A stretch of 64,000 nt of DNA from Methylobacterium sp. FF17 (GCF_025813715.1 NZ_CP107532.1:5584501-5648500), one strand, 5' to 3'. Numbered from the stretch's first letter, positions 19,414-31,953 are shown. Notes: generated from the letters alone by a model not told the origin. Numbers and translations are program-made.

Positions 19414-21084
19414 GTGTCGTTCTCGATCGGAAAACGCATCCTCCTCGGCTTCGTCGCCATCACCGTGGTCGTGGTGGCCCTGGGTCTCTACGCCCTCGGC
19501 CAGATCGCCACGGTGCGCGAGACCACCGATTCCATCGTGGCACGCGACCTCACGGTGGCGCGGCAACTCGACGATCTCGCCAACAAGGCCCGCGACATGG
19601 GCCTGCAACGCCGAAACGCGATCATCGCCCTGCTGATGCGGGCCCGCGGCGGCCCCGAGCGGGAGGACGTGTCCGGAGCCTGGCGCCGGACCGCCACGGA
19701 AGCCGACGCGATCCTGGCCGAACTCGTCCGCGCCACGGAGGGCTATCGCGCCCGTTCGATCTCGGAGGAGCGCGGCCTCACCTGGCGCAAGCTCAACGCC
19801 ATCGCGATCGAGGCGATGGCCGAGTTCCGGGAACTGCGCACCGCGAGCGAGGCGCAGTTCGCCGCCATCGCGGCCAAGGACGTCGACGGCGTCGAGGCGC
19901 GCAACGAGGCCCTGAACCGCAACCAGGACCTGTTCCTCAACGATATCGAGCGCACGCGCGGCGCCCTCGACGAGGGTATCGCGGCCGGGCAGCGCAGCGT
20001 CGCCGACCTCTACGAGCGCAGCCGGCTCTCCATCCTCATGACGCTCGCGGCCTGCATTCTCCTCAGCATCCTCATCACCATCCTGATCAGCCGGGCCGTG
20101 GTGCGGCCCCTGGAGGAGGTCATGGCCTTCGTGGAGCGGGTCGGCGAGGGCGACCTCTCCGGGAACCTCGCGGCGCGCGGCAAGGACGAGATCGGCCGGC
20201 TCGGGCGCACGCTCAACCGGATGGTGGCGGGTCTGGCCGACCTCGCCCGCACCAACCGGGCGGCGACGGCCGACCTCAACGCGGCGGCGGCCGAGATCCG
20301 CGCCTCCGCCCAGGAACAGGCGGCCAGCGTCGAGGAGCAGTTCGCGGCCGTGCAGGAGACGGCGGCCACGGTGGACGAGATCACGCATTCCGGCGCGCAG
20401 ATCGGCAAGCGGGCCGGCGAGGTGATCGCCACGGCGCAGTCCACGGCCCAGACCTCCCGCGCCGGACTGCGCGCCGTGGCCGACACGGCGCGTGCCATGG
20501 ACGCGATCCGCGAGCAGGCGGAGGCGGTGGCCGGCAACATCGTCGCCCTGTCGGAGAAGACGCAGGCCATCGGCGACATCATCAGCACCGTCAACGACAT
20601 CTCGGAGCGCACGCACCTCCTCGCCCTGAACGCCGCCATCGAGGCGGCGGCGGCGGGCGAGAGCGGGCGCAGCTTCGCGGTGGTCGCCTCCGAGATGAAG
20701 CTGCTGGCCGACCAGGCCAAGGCCGCGACGGGGCAGGTCCGCACCATCCTCGGCGAGATCCAGCGCGGCATCAACACGTCCGTCATGCTCACCGAGGAGG
20801 CGGTCAAGCGCGCCGCCACCGGCAAGGCCCGCTCCGACACGACCCAGCGGACGATCGAGGAGATCACCGCCCGGGTCGAGGAGAGCGTGCAGACCTTCCA
20901 GCAGATCGTCGCCTCGACGAACCAGCAGCAACTCGGCATCGAGCAGGTGATGGGCGCCCTGCAGAACATCCGGCAGGCGAGCCAGCAGACGGCGGCCGGC
21001 ACCCGCGAGGTCGAGGCGGCCTCGGCCAACCTCACCGAACTCGCCCAGGCCCTGATGGCCCTGGCCGAGCGCTACCGGCACTGA
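19414..21084 (+). CDS. methyl-accepting chemotaxis protein (4HB-type sensor)
   Basis: About 556 aa. I chose GTG at 19414, directly before [29 protein letters not shown] (TM1). The TTG at 19393 is the other candidate. A mostly helical periplasmic four-helix-bundle type domain covers about residues 30-200, TM2 about 205-225 ([20 protein letters not shown]), HAMP about 226-280, then a long coiled signalling domain. The hairpin tip is [28 protein letters not shown]. No tethering pentapeptide at the end (ALAERYRH). It is the only receptor in the operon, so presumably its dedicated sensor; the ligand is unknown. Confidence 0.9.
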   Translation: MSFSIGKRILLGFVAITVVVVALGLYALGQIATVRETTDSIVARDLTVARQLDDLANKARDMGLQRRNAIIALLMRARGGPEREDVSGAWRRTATEADAILAELVRATEGYRARSISEERGLTWRKLNAIAIEAMAEFRELRTASEAQFAAIAAKDVDGVEARNEALNRNQDLFLNDIERTRGALDEGIAAGQRSVADLYERSRLSILMTLAACILLSILITILISRAVVRPLEEVMAFVERVGEGDLSGNLAARGKDEIGRLGRTLNRMVAGLADLARTNRAATADLNAAAAEIRASAQEQAASVEEQFAAVQETAATVDEITHSGAQIGKRAGEVIATAQSTAQTSRAGLRAVADTARAMDAIREQAEAVAGNIVALSEKTQAIGDIISTVNDISERTHLLALNAAIEAAAAGESGRSFAVVASEMKLLADQAKAATGQVRTILGEIQRGINTSVMLTEEAVKRAATGKARSDTTQRTIEEITARVEESVQTFQQIVASTNQQQLGIEQVMGALQNIRQASQQTAAGTREVEAASANLTELAQALMALAERYRH

Positions 21085-21207
21085 GACTCCGGTTCCGCCG
21101 GTCCGAGGCGCTCGAGATGCGAGGGACGATGATGGTCAACCAAGGGTTTGCGGACATCCGCGAAGGCCGCGAGCCCGCCCCAAGTCCCTGTCGGTCCTGA
21201 GCACCGA

Positions 21208-23445
21208 ATGGACATCCGCCAACTCCTTCTCGCGGCCTTCGAGGTCGAGCACCGCGAGCACATCGACGCGATCCGCACGGCCCTGGCCGGCGGCGGCGCC
21301 GAATCCGGTCCGGACTGGAACGACGTCTTCCGGCGGGCGCACAGTCTGAAGGGGGCGTCCCGGGCCGTCGACCTGCCGGCGGTGGAGGCCGTCGCGCATC
21401 GCCTGGAGGCCTTGTTCGAACGCGTCTCGGCGCAGGATGGCGGCCTGTCGCGGGACGATGCCGCCGCCGTCCACCTCGCCCTCGATCGGATCGAAGCCTA
21501 TGTCGCCGGGCTGACCGAAGGTGCCGGACCCGACATGCCGGGCGACGCCCTCGCGGCCCTCGATCGGGCCCTCGACCCGGCCGCCGCCCCGCCGGAGCCC
21601 CCGGCACCTCCTCCTCCAGCCCCTCCCCCCGCCGCCCCGCCGGTCGTGCCGGTCGCCAAGAATGTGCCGGCGGACGCCCTGGCCGAGGGCCAGCAGGCGC
21701 TGCTGCGCATCCCGGCGGATGCGATCGAGGCGCTGACGCGCGCCACGCACGACCTGGCGAGCGCCCTCGGCGGCGAGGCTCTCGTGGCCGACGGTCTGAC
21801 CCGCCTCGCCCGCCGGGCCGCCGAACTCGCCCGCCTCGTCGAGCGCCTGCGCCTCGCGGACGCGTCGAGGGCCGGCGCGGCGGGCGAGACCCGGGCGGAA
21901 GCCGACTGGCGCACCCTGGAGTTGGGCCTCACGGGGCTCTCCCGCGACGCCGCCGAGGTGTCGCGGATGCGCGGCGCCCTGGGCGCCTCCGTGGAGGGGG
22001 CGATGGCGCGGGTCTCGGGCGAGGCCGAGCGTCTGGCCCTGGTGCCCGCCGAGACGGCCTTCGGCGGTTTCCCCCGGGCGCTGCGCGAGCATGCCCGCGA
22101 GGCGGGACGCGAGATCGAGGTCGCGGTGCGGGGCCTGGAACTTCCCGTCGACCGGGGGATGCTCCAGGTCCTGAAGGATCCCGTGCTGCACGCCCTGCGC
22201 AATGCCCTCAGCCACGGGGCCGAACCGCCCGAGGCGCGCGAGCGTCAGGGCAAGGCGCCTGCACTCGCCATCGGCCTCGACGTGTCCGTTCAGGGCGGTC
22301 GGCTCGTCATCCGTATCGGGGATGACGGGCGCGGACCGGATCTCGCCGCCATCGCCGAGACCGCGCGCCGTCGTGGCCTGCTCGCGCCAGGGGCTGAGCC
22401 GGGCCCCGAGGCCCTGCTGGCCCTCGTGCTCGAACCCGGATTCTCCACCGCCGCCGCCGTCGACACCCTCTCGGGCCGCGGCATCGGCCTCTCGGTGGCG
22501 GCCGACGCCGCGCGCCGCCTCGGTGGCACGGTCCGGCTCGCGCCGCGCGCGCCCTTCGGCACCGAACTCGTCATGAGTCTGCCGCTTTCGGCCGCGCGCC
22601 GAGCGATGCTGCTGGTGGAGGCGGGCGGTGTCACCTACGCCCTGCCGAGCACGTCGGCCGAGCGCCTGATGCGGCTGGGCGAAGCGGACCTCGGATCGGC
22701 CATGGGGCGCACCGTCACGCGGGTGGAGATCGACGGCGTTGCCGCAACCATTCCGGTTCTCGACCTCGCAAGTCTCCTCGGCGCGGCCACCGAGGGACCA
22801 CGCACGGGTGAGACGCGTCCCGCGATCCTACTGCGTACCGCCGGGCGGCGCTGCGTGCTGGCCGTCGATGCGCTCGCGGACGTGCGTACCCTGCGGGTGC
22901 TGCCGGCGCCTCCGATCGGCGCCGATGCGCGCCTGATCTCCGGGACCGTGATCCTCCCGGGCGACCGACCGGCCCTCGTCCTCGACGCTGAGGGGCTCGC
23001 GGCGCGCGCCGCGGATTCCGGGAATGGTGCGGCGCCACAATCTACTTTAACGCGCGGAACGATCGTGCAGGCGCCACGTTCGACGATCCTCGTCGTGGAC
23101 GATTCGATCACGACGCGCACCTTGGAGAAGGGCATCTTGGAAGCGGCCGGGTACCGCGTCGTCGTCTGCGTCGATGGTCAGGACGCGCTCGACCGCCTGC
23201 GCGCGGGCATCGAGCCCGTGGATCTCGTGGTGGCCGACGTGGAGATGCCGCGCCTCGACGGCTTCGGCCTCGTGAAGGCCCTGCGCGCCGACACCGCCTT
23301 CGCCCGCCTGCCCATTATCCTGATGACCTCGCGGGGCGACGCCGAGGACGTGGCGCGCGGCCTCGATCTCGGCGCCGACGCCTATCTCACGAAGCAGAGC
23401 TTCGACCAGCGCCAACTCCTCGACACGATCGGGCAATTGCTGTGA
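21208..23445 (+). CDS. cheA: CheA-type hybrid histidine kinase (Hpt-HATPase-CheW-REC)
   Basis: 745 aa from ATG 21208. Hpt phosphate-acceptor His45 is in RRAHSLKGASRAVDL. A Pro-rich linker follows, then a helical dimerisation-like region, the ATPase core (N-box LHALRNALSHGAEPPEAR near 325, then GRGIGLSVAADAARRLGG), a CheW-like domain, and a fused receiver (about 624-743) with acceptor Asp677 in DLVVADVEMPRLDG. No CheY-docking P2 domain is apparent. Receiver fusion is typical of WspE and FrzE kinases. The fused receiver may act as a phosphate sink or a relay. The ribosome site before 21208 is weak, so the start is less certain. Confidence 0.9.
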   Translation: MDIRQLLLAAFEVEHREHIDAIRTALAGGGAESGPDWNDVFRRAHSLKGASRAVDLPAVEAVAHRLEALFERVSAQDGGLSRDDAAAVHLALDRIEAYVAGLTEGAGPDMPGDALAALDRALDPAAAPPEPPAPPPPAPPPAAPPVVPVAKNVPADALAEGQQALLRIPADAIEALTRATHDLASALGGEALVADGLTRLARRAAELARLVERLRLADASRAGAAGETRAEADWRTLELGLTGLSRDAAEVSRMRGALGASVEGAMARVSGEAERLALVPAETAFGGFPRALREHAREAGREIEVAVRGLELPVDRGMLQVLKDPVLHALRNALSHGAEPPEARERQGKAPALAIGLDVSVQGGRLVIRIGDDGRGPDLAAIAETARRRGLLAPGAEPGPEALLALVLEPGFSTAAAVDTLSGRGIGLSVAADAARRLGGTVRLAPRAPFGTELVMSLPLSAARRAMLLVEAGGVTYALPSTSAERLMRLGEADLGSAMGRTVTRVEIDGVAATIPVLDLASLLGAATEGPRTGETRPAILLRTAGRRCVLAVDALADVRTLRVLPAPPIGADARLISGTVILPGDRPALVLDAEGLAARAADSGNGAAPQSTLTRGTIVQAPRSTILVVDDSITTRTLEKGILEAAGYRVVVCVDGQDALDRLRAGIEPVDLVVADVEMPRLDGFGLVKALRADTAFARLPIILMTSRGDAEDVARGLDLGADAYLTKQSFDQRQLLDTIGQLL

Positions 23446-24520
23446 GCGGAACCGGGGCGCCCGCGCGGGTGCGCGTGATGCTGGTCGAGGATTCCCTCGT
23501 GGTGCGCCAGCTCCTCATCCACATCGTCGGGCGCGATCCGCGCCTGGAGGTGGTGGCGGCCGTGGCCTCCGGCGAGGAGGCTCTGGCGACCATCGGCACG
23601 GCCCGCCCGGACGTCGTCTCGATGGATATCCGGCTTCCCGGCATCGACGGGCTGGAGACGACCCGGCGCATCATGGCGGAACGCCCCACACCGATCGTGG
23701 TCATCGCCGACGCGATCGAGGATTCCTCGCTGCGGATCTCCATGAACGCCCTGCGGGCGGGGGCCCTCTCGGTGGTCGAGAAGCCCGTTGCCACCACGCA
23801 TGCGGGCTACGATGCGGTGGCGACCGAGATCTGCACGCAGCTGCGCATCATGGCGGCCGTGCCCGTGATCCGCCGCAGGCCGATCGGCTCGGAATGGGCG
23901 GGTCGGGTCGGGGCCGTCCCGGCGCCGCTCTCGGCGACCCTCCGGGTGCCCGAGACCGCCAGCATCCTGGCCATCGCGGCCTCCACCGGCGGGCCCCCCG
24001 CCCTCGCCCGGGTCATCGGTGGCCTGCCCGCGAATTATCCCCTGCCCGTCCTCGTCGTCCAGCACATGGGCGCTGCCTTCATGGAGGGCTTCGCCGCCTG
24101 GCTGAACGGCGTCGTCGGCCTCACCGTCACCGTGGCCCGGGACGGCGAGCGGGCCGAGCCGGGCCATGCCTACGTGGCACCGGGGGACAGGCACCTCGAA
24201 CTCGGACCGGGCGGGCACCTGCGCCTGACCGATGCGGCCCCGGTCGGCGGGCAGCGGCCGGCCGCCACGGCCCTGTTCCGCTCCGTCGCCCGCCACGCAG
24301 GCCCGCGCGGCATCGGCGTGCTCCTGACCGGGATGGGCGAGGACGGAGCGACCGGCCTCCTCGACATGCGCCGGGCCGGGGGCCTGACGATCGCCGAGGA
24401 CGAGAGCACCGCCGTGGTCTTCGGCATGCCGGCGGCCGCGATCCGGCTGTCCGCCGCCGGCAGCGTGCTGCCCCTGGACCGCATCCCCGCCCACCTGGGC
24501 CGCCTCGCGGAGGAGGCCCC

Positions 24521-24524
<4 letters not shown>
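23442..24524 (+). CDS. cheB: CheB receptor methylesterase / response regulator
   Basis: 360 aa, GTG start overlapping the cheA stop (GTGA). The receiver domain has acceptor Asp62 (VVSMDIRLPGIDG) and Lys114 (VVEKP). The C-terminal methylesterase has the triad Ser181 (AASTGGPPAL), His208 (VVQHMGAAF) and Asp301 (TGMGEDGATGLL). It removes methyl groups from the receptor when phosphorylated by CheA and so balances CheR. All catalytic residues are intact. Confidence 0.96.
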
Positions 24525-26263
<1,739 letters not shown>

Positions 26264-26265
26264 GC

Positions 26266-28119
26266 ATGTCAGTAGGTACGATCCTGGCCGTCGACGACGA
26301 GCCGGATATCCTGATCGCCCTCGAAGATCTGTTCGAGGACGAGTACCGCGTCCTCACCACGACGAAGCCCGCGGAGGCGCTGAAGATCCTGGCGGACACG
26401 CCCGAGATCGCCGTGATCCTCTCCGACCAGCGCATGCCCGGCCTGACCGGGGACGCCATGCTGGCCGAAGCGCGCAAATTTCACGACGCCCAGGCCATCC
26501 TGCTGACCGGTTACGCCGATATGAGCGCGGTGATCGCGGCCCTGAACCAGGGGGGTATCACCGGATACGCCACCAAGCCCTGGGATGCGAACCTGCTGCG
26601 CAACACCGTGCGACAGGCCTTCGAGCGCCACCGCCTCGGGCGGGACCTGGCCACCGAGCGTGCCCTGCTGCGCGGACTCCTCGACAATGCCGAGGACGCG
26701 ATCTCGTTCAAGGATGCGGCCGGTCGTTTCGTCCGTCTGAACGCCCACAAGGCGGCCAGCCTCGGGCGCTCCGTCGCCGATTGCCTCGGACATACCGAAG
26801 GTAAGATCTCCGGCGACGGGACTTCCACGATCGTCGATGCCGAGGCGGTCGCGGTGGGGGACGTCGCCGAGACCCTGGTCGCCGACGGGACGGCCGGGGC
26901 CGAGCGCTGGCGCCACGTGACCCGCGTCCCAATCCGGGATGCCTCCGGTTCCGTCACCCACCTCGCCACCATCGAGCGGGACGTGACCGAGCAGAAGTCC
27001 CTGGAGGCGCGCCTGCGCCAGTCCGACAAGATGCAGGCGCTGGGCACCCTGGCCGGCGGCATCGCGCACGACTTCAACAACCTGCTGACGGCCATCCTGG
27101 GAAGCCTCGAACTCGCGGGCCCGAAGATCGCCGATCAGCCCCGCGTCCAGCGCCTCGTCGGCAACGCGATCCAGGCGGCGCAACGCGGTGCCACGCTCAC
27201 GCGCCGCCTCCTCAGCTTCAGCCATGCCCGCGACCTTCGCCCAAGGTCGGTCGATGTGAACGGACTGATCGAGGGGATGCACGACCTCCTCGGCGGAAGC
27301 CTTGGCGGCCTCGTCACTGTCGAGACCCGTCTCGCCCTGGAGGGGCCGGCGGCCAGCGTCGATCCGGACCAGCTGGAACTTGCGATCCTCAACCTGTGCA
27401 TCAACGCCCGCGACGCGATGCCGGAGGGGGGGCGGATCGTCGTCAGCACCCGCGCGCTGACCATCGCCGACGATCCCGATCTGGAGCCCGGCCCCTATCT
27501 CAGCGTCGAGGTCGCGGATACCGGCAGCGGGATCGCGCCCGAAATCCTGGCCCGGGTCTGCGAGCCGTTCTTCACCACGAAGTCCGTGGGACAGGGTACC
27601 GGTCTCGGGCTCGCCATGGTGTTCGGCCTCGCCCAGCAATCCGCCGGTCGCCTGCACATCGAGAGCGCGCTCGGGACCGGCACCCGCGTGGAACTGGTGC
27701 TGCCCCGCGCCGAAGCTGCCATTCCGGCCGAGGTCACCGAACCGGTGAGTGCGGCACTCCCTGCCCGCCCCGCCCGGATCCTCGTCGTGGACGACGACCC
27801 AGAGGTCCGGCACGTGACCGCCTCCTTCCTGGCGAGCTTCGGCTACGAGGAAAGCGAGGCCGGCGACGGCTCGACGGCGCTCGCCCTCCTGGAGCGGAGC
27901 GCCTACGATCTCGTGGTCGCCGACCTCGCCATGCCGGGCATGACGGGCGTCGAACTCGCGCAGATCATGCGTGAGCGCTGGGCCAAGATCCCGGTACTCA
28001 TCGTCACTGGGCATGCCGAGGCGATTCCCATCCCCTCCGACCTGCCGGTCCTGCGCAAGCCGTTCGAGTCCGTGGATCTCGCCGCCGAGGTCTCGCGCCT
28101 TCTCGACCGGGCCGCGTGA
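26266..28119 (+). CDS. REC-PAS-histidine kinase-REC hybrid kinase
   Basis: 617 aa, starting 3 bases after the previous stop. N-terminal REC has Asp54 in ILSDQRMPGLTG. A PAS/PAC domain (about 132-245, ending in ATIERDVTEQKSLEARL) follows, then the kinase His268 in AGGIAHDFNNLLTAI, the ATPase (FFTTKSVGQGTGLGLAMV), and a C-terminal REC (about 503-615) with Asp553 in VVADLAMPGMTG. Soluble. Last gene of the chemosensory operon. With no DNA-binding or GGDEF domain in the operon, its phosphoryl group must go to an unlinked Hpt or regulator. Confidence 0.9.
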   Translation: MSVGTILAVDDEPDILIALEDLFEDEYRVLTTTKPAEALKILADTPEIAVILSDQRMPGLTGDAMLAEARKFHDAQAILLTGYADMSAVIAALNQGGITGYATKPWDANLLRNTVRQAFERHRLGRDLATERALLRGLLDNAEDAISFKDAAGRFVRLNAHKAASLGRSVADCLGHTEGKISGDGTSTIVDAEAVAVGDVAETLVADGTAGAERWRHVTRVPIRDASGSVTHLATIERDVTEQKSLEARLRQSDKMQALGTLAGGIAHDFNNLLTAILGSLELAGPKIADQPRVQRLVGNAIQAAQRGATLTRRLLSFSHARDLRPRSVDVNGLIEGMHDLLGGSLGGLVTVETRLALEGPAASVDPDQLELAILNLCINARDAMPEGGRIVVSTRALTIADDPDLEPGPYLSVEVADTGSGIAPEILARVCEPFFTTKSVGQGTGLGLAMVFGLAQQSAGRLHIESALGTGTRVELVLPRAEAAIPAEVTEPVSAALPARPARILVVDDDPEVRHVTASFLASFGYEESEAGDGSTALALLERSAYDLVVADLAMPGMTGVELAQIMRERWAKIPVLIVTGHAEAIPIPSDLPVLRKPFESVDLAAEVSRLLDRAA

Positions 28120-28162
28120 GCGGTCGGCGTCCGGCCTCGAACGACGACGCCGGGTCCGAAGC

Positions 28163-28198
28163 ATAAAAAAAGGCGGCCCGAAGGCCGCCTTTCTCGTC
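28163..28198. terminator. bidirectional terminator between the hybrid kinase and rplQ
   Basis: AAGGCGGCC-CGAA-GGCCGCCTT hairpin (28170-28192) is flanked by A7 on the left and a T-rich TTTCTCGTCTTT on the right. It serves both the plus-strand chemosensory operon and the minus-strand alpha operon, which converge here. Confidence 0.9.
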
Positions 28199-28221
28199 TT
28201 TGATTGGGTTGGACCCGTGAC

Positions 28222-28632
28222 TTACGCGGCGTCGTCCACGAGCACGGGGCCGGAATCCTTGCCGCGCGCGTCGACGTCACGGTCGACGAACTCGATGACG
28301 GCGAGCGGGGCGTTGTCGCCGTAGCGGAAGCCGGCCTTCATGATGCGGCAGTAGCCGCCCGGACGGGTGTCGTAGCGCGGGCCGATCACCGCGAAGAGCT
28401 TGCGGACCATGGCCTCGTCGCGGATCTGCGACATGGCGAGGCGACGGGCGTGCAGGCTGTCGGTCTTGCCGAGCGTGATCAGCTTCTCGATGACCGGACG
28501 CAGGTCCTTGGCCTTCGGCAGAGTGGTGACGATCTGCTCGTGCTTGATCAGCGCGGCCGACATGTTGGCGAACATCGCCTTGCGGTGCTCGGTGGTGCGG
28601 TTGAAACGACGACCGCGAAATCCATGACGCAT
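28222..28632 (-). CDS. rplQ: 50S ribosomal protein L17
   Basis: 136 aa with the canonical start [25 protein letters not shown]17 sits near the peptide exit tunnel of the large subunit. Last gene of the alpha operon, as in most bacteria, about 180 bp after rpoA. The Asp/Lys-rich C-terminal tail (after residue 118) is longer than the E. coli protein, as usual in this group. Confidence 0.98.
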   Translation of the reverse strand: MRHGFRGRRFNRTTEHRKAMFANMSAALIKHEQIVTTLPKAKDLRPVIEKLITLGKTDSLHARRLAMSQIRDEAMVRKLFAVIGPRYDTRPGGYCRIMKAGFRYGDNAPLAVIEFVDRDVDARGKDSGPVLVDDAA

Positions 28633-28769
28633 GATGGCTGGTCCTTGGTTGATGGCCGCCGTGCCACGGTACGGCCAAGCGCCTCGAAAGGCTGTTCATT
28701 CCGCATAACCCCGCGGCGGGATTCTTTTTCGAGTGCGTTTGAGACGAACCCGAATGTCTCGGCCAAACC

Positions 28770-28791
28770 GGCGGCGCCGAGCTGCGCCGCC
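28770..28791 (-). other. stem-loop after rpoA
   Basis: Perfect 7-bp arms GGCGGCG/CGCCGCC around an 8-base loop, 25 bases downstream of the rpoA stop. No T-tract follows on the minus strand, so it is not a standard terminator. Confidence 0.5.
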
Positions 28792-28815
28792 AGGTTCAGC
28801 CCGAGGCGGCTCGCC

Positions 28816-29835
28816 TCAGTAGTGCTCTTCGAAGCGCTTGGCGAGGTCTTCGATGTTCTCCGGCGGCCAGCCGGGGATGTCCATGCCGAGATGCAGGCCC
28901 ATCGCGGCCAGCACTTCCTTGATCTCGTTGAGCGACTTGCGACCGAAGTTCGGGGTGCGCAGCATCTCGCCCTCGGACTTCTGGATGAGGTCGCCGATGT
29001 AGACGATGTTGTCGTTCTTCAGGCAGTTAGCCGAACGCACGGAGAGTTCGAGCTCGTCCACCTTCTTGAGCAGGGCCGGGTTGAAGGGGAGCTGCGGCGC
29101 GAGCGGCTGCGCCTCCTCCTTGCGGGGCTCCTCGAAGTTCACGAACACCTGGAGCTGGTCCTGGATGATGCGCGCGGCATAGGCCAGCGCATCCTCCGGC
29201 GACACGGCGCCGTTGGTCTCGATTGTCATCGTCAGCTTGTCCTTGTCGAGATCCTGGCCCTCGCGGGTGGTCTCGATGCGGTAGGACACCTTGGTGACGG
29301 GCGAGAACAGGGCGTCCACCGGGATCAGGCCAATCGGCGCGTCCTCGGGACGGTTGCGCTCGGCCGGGACGTAGCCCTTGCCGGTGGCGACCGTGAACTC
29401 CATGCGGATCTCCGCGCCGTCATCCAGCGTGCAGATGACGAGGTCGGGGTTCAGGATCTGGACGTCGCCCACCGTGCCGATGTCGCCGGCGGTGACGAGG
29501 CCGGGGCCGGTCTTGCGCAGGGTCAGGCGCTTGGGGGCCTCGGTCTGCGACCGGATGGCGATGGTCTTGATGTTGAGGACGATGTCGGTGACGTCCTCGC
29601 GCACGCCCGGAATCGACGAGAATTCATGCAGCACGCCGTCGATCTGCACCGAGGTCACGGCCGCGCCCTGGAGCGAGGACAGCAGCACCCGGCGGAGCGA
29701 GTTGCCGAGGGTGGTGCCGAAGCCGCGCTCGAGGGGCTCGGCGACGACGGTGGCGACCCGCTTGGGGTCGTGCCCGGTCGAGACCTGGAGCTTGTTCGGC
29801 TTGATGAGCTCTTGCCAGTTCTTCTGAATGACCAC
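28816..29835 (-). CDS. rpoA: DNA-directed RNA polymerase alpha subunit
   Basis: 339 aa. I placed the start at the GTG 29835 (then [17 protein letters not shown]), which has AGAGGT just upstream and matches the alphaproteobacterial N-terminus; an ATG farther upstream would add 11 unrelated residues. The N-terminal dimerisation domain includes [24 protein letters not shown]. The C-terminal domain includes [27 protein letters not shown] and [14 protein letters not shown], which bind UP elements and activators. Confidence 0.97.
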   Translation of the reverse strand: MVIQKNWQELIKPNKLQVSTGHDPKRVATVVAEPLERGFGTTLGNSLRRVLLSSLQGAAVTSVQIDGVLHEFSSIPGVREDVTDIVLNIKTIAIRSQTEAPKRLTLRKTGPGLVTAGDIGTVGDVQILNPDLVICTLDDGAEIRMEFTVATGKGYVPAERNRPEDAPIGLIPVDALFSPVTKVSYRIETTREGQDLDKDKLTMTIETNGAVSPEDALAYAARIIQDQLQVFVNFEEPRKEEAQPLAPQLPFNPALLKKVDELELSVRSANCLKNDNIVYIGDLIQKSEGEMLRTPNFGRKSLNEIKEVLAAMGLHLGMDIPGWPPENIEDLAKRFEEHY

Positions 29836-29954
29836 GATGCTACCTCTCGCAAGATCGGCGCGGGCCACGAGGGTGGTCCACGCAATCGCCCGTCGACACC
29901 GCGCCTTCGGCGTCGAACGGGCTCAGAACGGATGCGTCCGCTGAAGACGGACGG

Positions 29955-30830
29955 TTACTGTGCCGCGACCCAGAGTTCCGGAACGAAACTATAGGCGGCA
30001 CCGTCCCGGGCGACGTAGCCCAGGGCGGGAAATTCCAGGTGCGCGCCCGCCACGAAGGTGCGGTCGTTCGCCACCATGTCGAGCATGCGGCGACGCACGG
30101 CTCGTGCCTGGTCGCCGTCGGTGTCGAACACCATACCGGCTTCCGGCTGCTTGAACTGGATCGCCGGCAGATGAACGACGTCCGCCCACATCAAAAGCGA
30201 CGCGTCGCCTGACGTGATCCGGTAACCGGTATGCCCGGGCGTGTGGCCGGGCAGCGGAACCGCCTCGATGCCCGGTGCCACGGTGCCGCCGGTGATGGTG
30301 CGCAGGCGCCCGCCATAGGGAGCCGTGGCTTGGCGGGCCATCTCGAAATAGGGCTTGGCATCGTCGGGAGCCCGCGAGAGCGCGCCGTCGTCGAGCCAAT
30401 GGGCGGCCTCGTTGGCATGCATCACGAGTTCGGCGTTCGGAAACCGGGCCACGCCCTCACCCGCGATCAGACCGCCGGCATGGTCTGGGTGCAGGTGCGT
30501 GAGCAGGACCGTCTCGATGGAGTCCGGTGCCACGCCGGCCGCCGCGAGGGCGGCCGGAACGCGGCCGAGGGACGGGCCACCGAAGCTGCCCATCCCGCTA
30601 TCGATCAGGATCGGCTTTCGCCCCGGACCGGTGATCAGGAACGCATTCAGCGTGATGCGGGGATCCTGCGCGCGAAAGCCGGCGGCCTGAAGGGCGCCGG
30701 CCTCCGCACGCGCGATCCCGGTGACGAGATCCAGCGACCCTTGCAGGTAGCCGTCGTTCATCACCGTGATCGTCAGATCACCCAAGCTCCACCGCAGCAC
30801 ACCGGCAAGCGGATTCTGAGCATTCGACAC
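29955..30830 (-). CDS. MBL-fold metallohydrolase inside the alpha operon
   Basis: 291 aa from GTG 30830 (GGAG 6 bases upstream). A TTG 24 bases farther out is less likely. The zinc-binding signature is LLTHLHPDHAGGL (HxHxDH), with further ligands likely in VPLPGHTPGHTGY and the Asp of LLMWADVVHLP. Similar to quorum-quenching lactonase or AidB-like hydrolases in layout, but the substrate is unknown. No signal peptide. It lies between rpsK (44 bp) and rpoA (119 bp) on the same strand, a place where alphaproteobacteria normally have no gene, so it is probably a later insertion using ribosomal-operon transcription. Confidence 0.85.
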   Translation of the reverse strand: MSNAQNPLAGVLRWSLGDLTITVMNDGYLQGSLDLVTGIARAEAGALQAAGFRAQDPRITLNAFLITGPGRKPILIDSGMGSFGGPSLGRVPAALAAAGVAPDSIETVLLTHLHPDHAGGLIAGEGVARFPNAELVMHANEAAHWLDDGALSRAPDDAKPYFEMARQATAPYGGRLRTITGGTVAPGIEAVPLPGHTPGHTGYRITSGDASLLMWADVVHLPAIQFKQPEAGMVFDTDGDQARAVRRRMLDMVANDRTFVAGAHLEFPALGYVARDGAAYSFVPELWVAAQ

Positions 30831-30874
30831 GCGCGTCTCCGTGACAGGCCCCAAGGGTTCGCGAAGGCGTCCGC

Positions 30875-31264
30875 TCAGACGCGACGACGCTTGCGCGGAC
30901 GGCAGCCGTTATGCGGGATCGACGTCACGTCGCGGATCGACGTCACGGTGAAGCCAGCGGCCTGCAGGGCGCGCAGCGCGGACTCACGACCCGAACCCGG
31001 ACCCGAGACCTCGACCTCGAGGGTACGCATGCCATGCTCGGCGGCCTTGCGGGCAGCGTCCTCGGCGGCGACCTGGGCGGCGTAGGGGGTCGACTTGCGC
31101 GAGCCCTTGAAGCCCATGGCGCCGGCCGACGACCAGGAGATCGTGTTGCCCTGCGCGTCGGTGATGGTGACCATCGTGTTGTTGAACGAGGCGTTCACGT
31201 GCGCAACGCCCGAGACGATATTCTTGCGTTCGCGGCGACGAACGCGGGTTGCTTCCTTGGCCAT
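30875..31264 (-). CDS. rpsK: 30S ribosomal protein S11
   Basis: 129 aa, start [16 protein letters not shown] at 31264. The conserved [20 protein letters not shown] and the C-terminal [14 protein letters not shown] are hallmarks. S11 lines the platform of the small subunit at the mRNA exit path. Normal place after rpsM, but the next gene is not rpoA. Confidence 0.98.
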   Translation of the reverse strand: MAKEATRVRRRERKNIVSGVAHVNASFNNTMVTITDAQGNTISWSSAGAMGFKGSRKSTPYAAQVAAEDAARKAAEHGMRTLEVEVSGPGSGRESALRALQAAGFTVTSIRDVTSIPHNGCRPRKRRRV

Positions 31265-31397
31265 CTGTACTCTCTCGTCCTTCAAGCGCGCCCGTCATTC
31301 CAGGCGCTCGGGATGTTTCTGCGGTGATGGCGGCGCGATCCGCGATGACCGAGCCGCCAAACGGGCTCCCGACTGCGGAACACCCGACGCGACGTGA

Positions 31398-31422
31398 GGA
31401 GGCCGAGCACCGCTCGGCCTCC
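31398..31422 (-). other. stem-loop after rpsM
   Basis: Perfect 10-bp arms GGAGGCCGAG/CTCGGCCTCC with a 5-base loop, 13 bases downstream of the rpsM stop. No T-tract on the minus strand. Confidence 0.55.
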
Positions 31423-31435
31423 CAATGCCAAAAAA

Positions 31436-31804
31436 TTACTTCTTCTTGCCGGCGATCGGCTTGGACTTGCCCTTGCGGGTGCGCGCGTTGGTGTGCGTGC
31501 GCTGGCCGCGGACGGGCAGGTTGCGGCGGTGGCGCAGGCCACGGTAGCAGCCGAGATCCATCAGGCGCTTGATGTTCATCGAGACTTCGCGGCGCAGATC
31601 GCCCTCGACGAGGTAGTCGAGGTCGATGGTCTCGCGGATCGACAGCACTTCGGCGTCGGTCAGCTGGTTCACGCGGCGCTCGGCCGGGATGCCGACCTTG
31701 CCGGTGATCTCTTCGGCCTTCTTGGGGCCGATGCCGTGGATGTACTGAAGCGCGATGACGACGCGCTTGTTTGTCGGGATGTTAACGCCAGCGATACGAG
31801 CCAA
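31436..31804 (-). CDS. rpsM: 30S ribosomal protein S13
   Basis: 122 aa. The family start (M)[14 protein letters not shown] corresponds to a TTG codon at 31804 with GGAGAG about 7 bases upstream; no ATG fits without adding about ten foreign residues. The GxGPKKAxE segment and C-terminal [24 protein letters not shown] are typical. S13 contacts the large subunit and the P-site tRNA. First gene of the alpha operon. Confidence 0.96.
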   Translation of the reverse strand: MARIAGVNIPTNKRVVIALQYIHGIGPKKAEEITGKVGIPAERRVNQLTDAEVLSIRETIDLDYLVEGDLRREVSMNIKRLMDLGCYRGLRHRRNLPVRGQRTHTNARTRKGKSKPIAGKKK

Positions 31805-31953
31805 GGTGTCTCTCCATGGGGCGCCGAAATCCATCGGTGCCGGGGTGTGACGCGCGTCCGGTGGAGACCGGCCCCTGCGCGCCGTCCAAAACGACAAATC
31901 GGCCCGCACCGGCCTCCTGAGAGGCGATCCGGACCCATTTCCCTGAACGAAGA

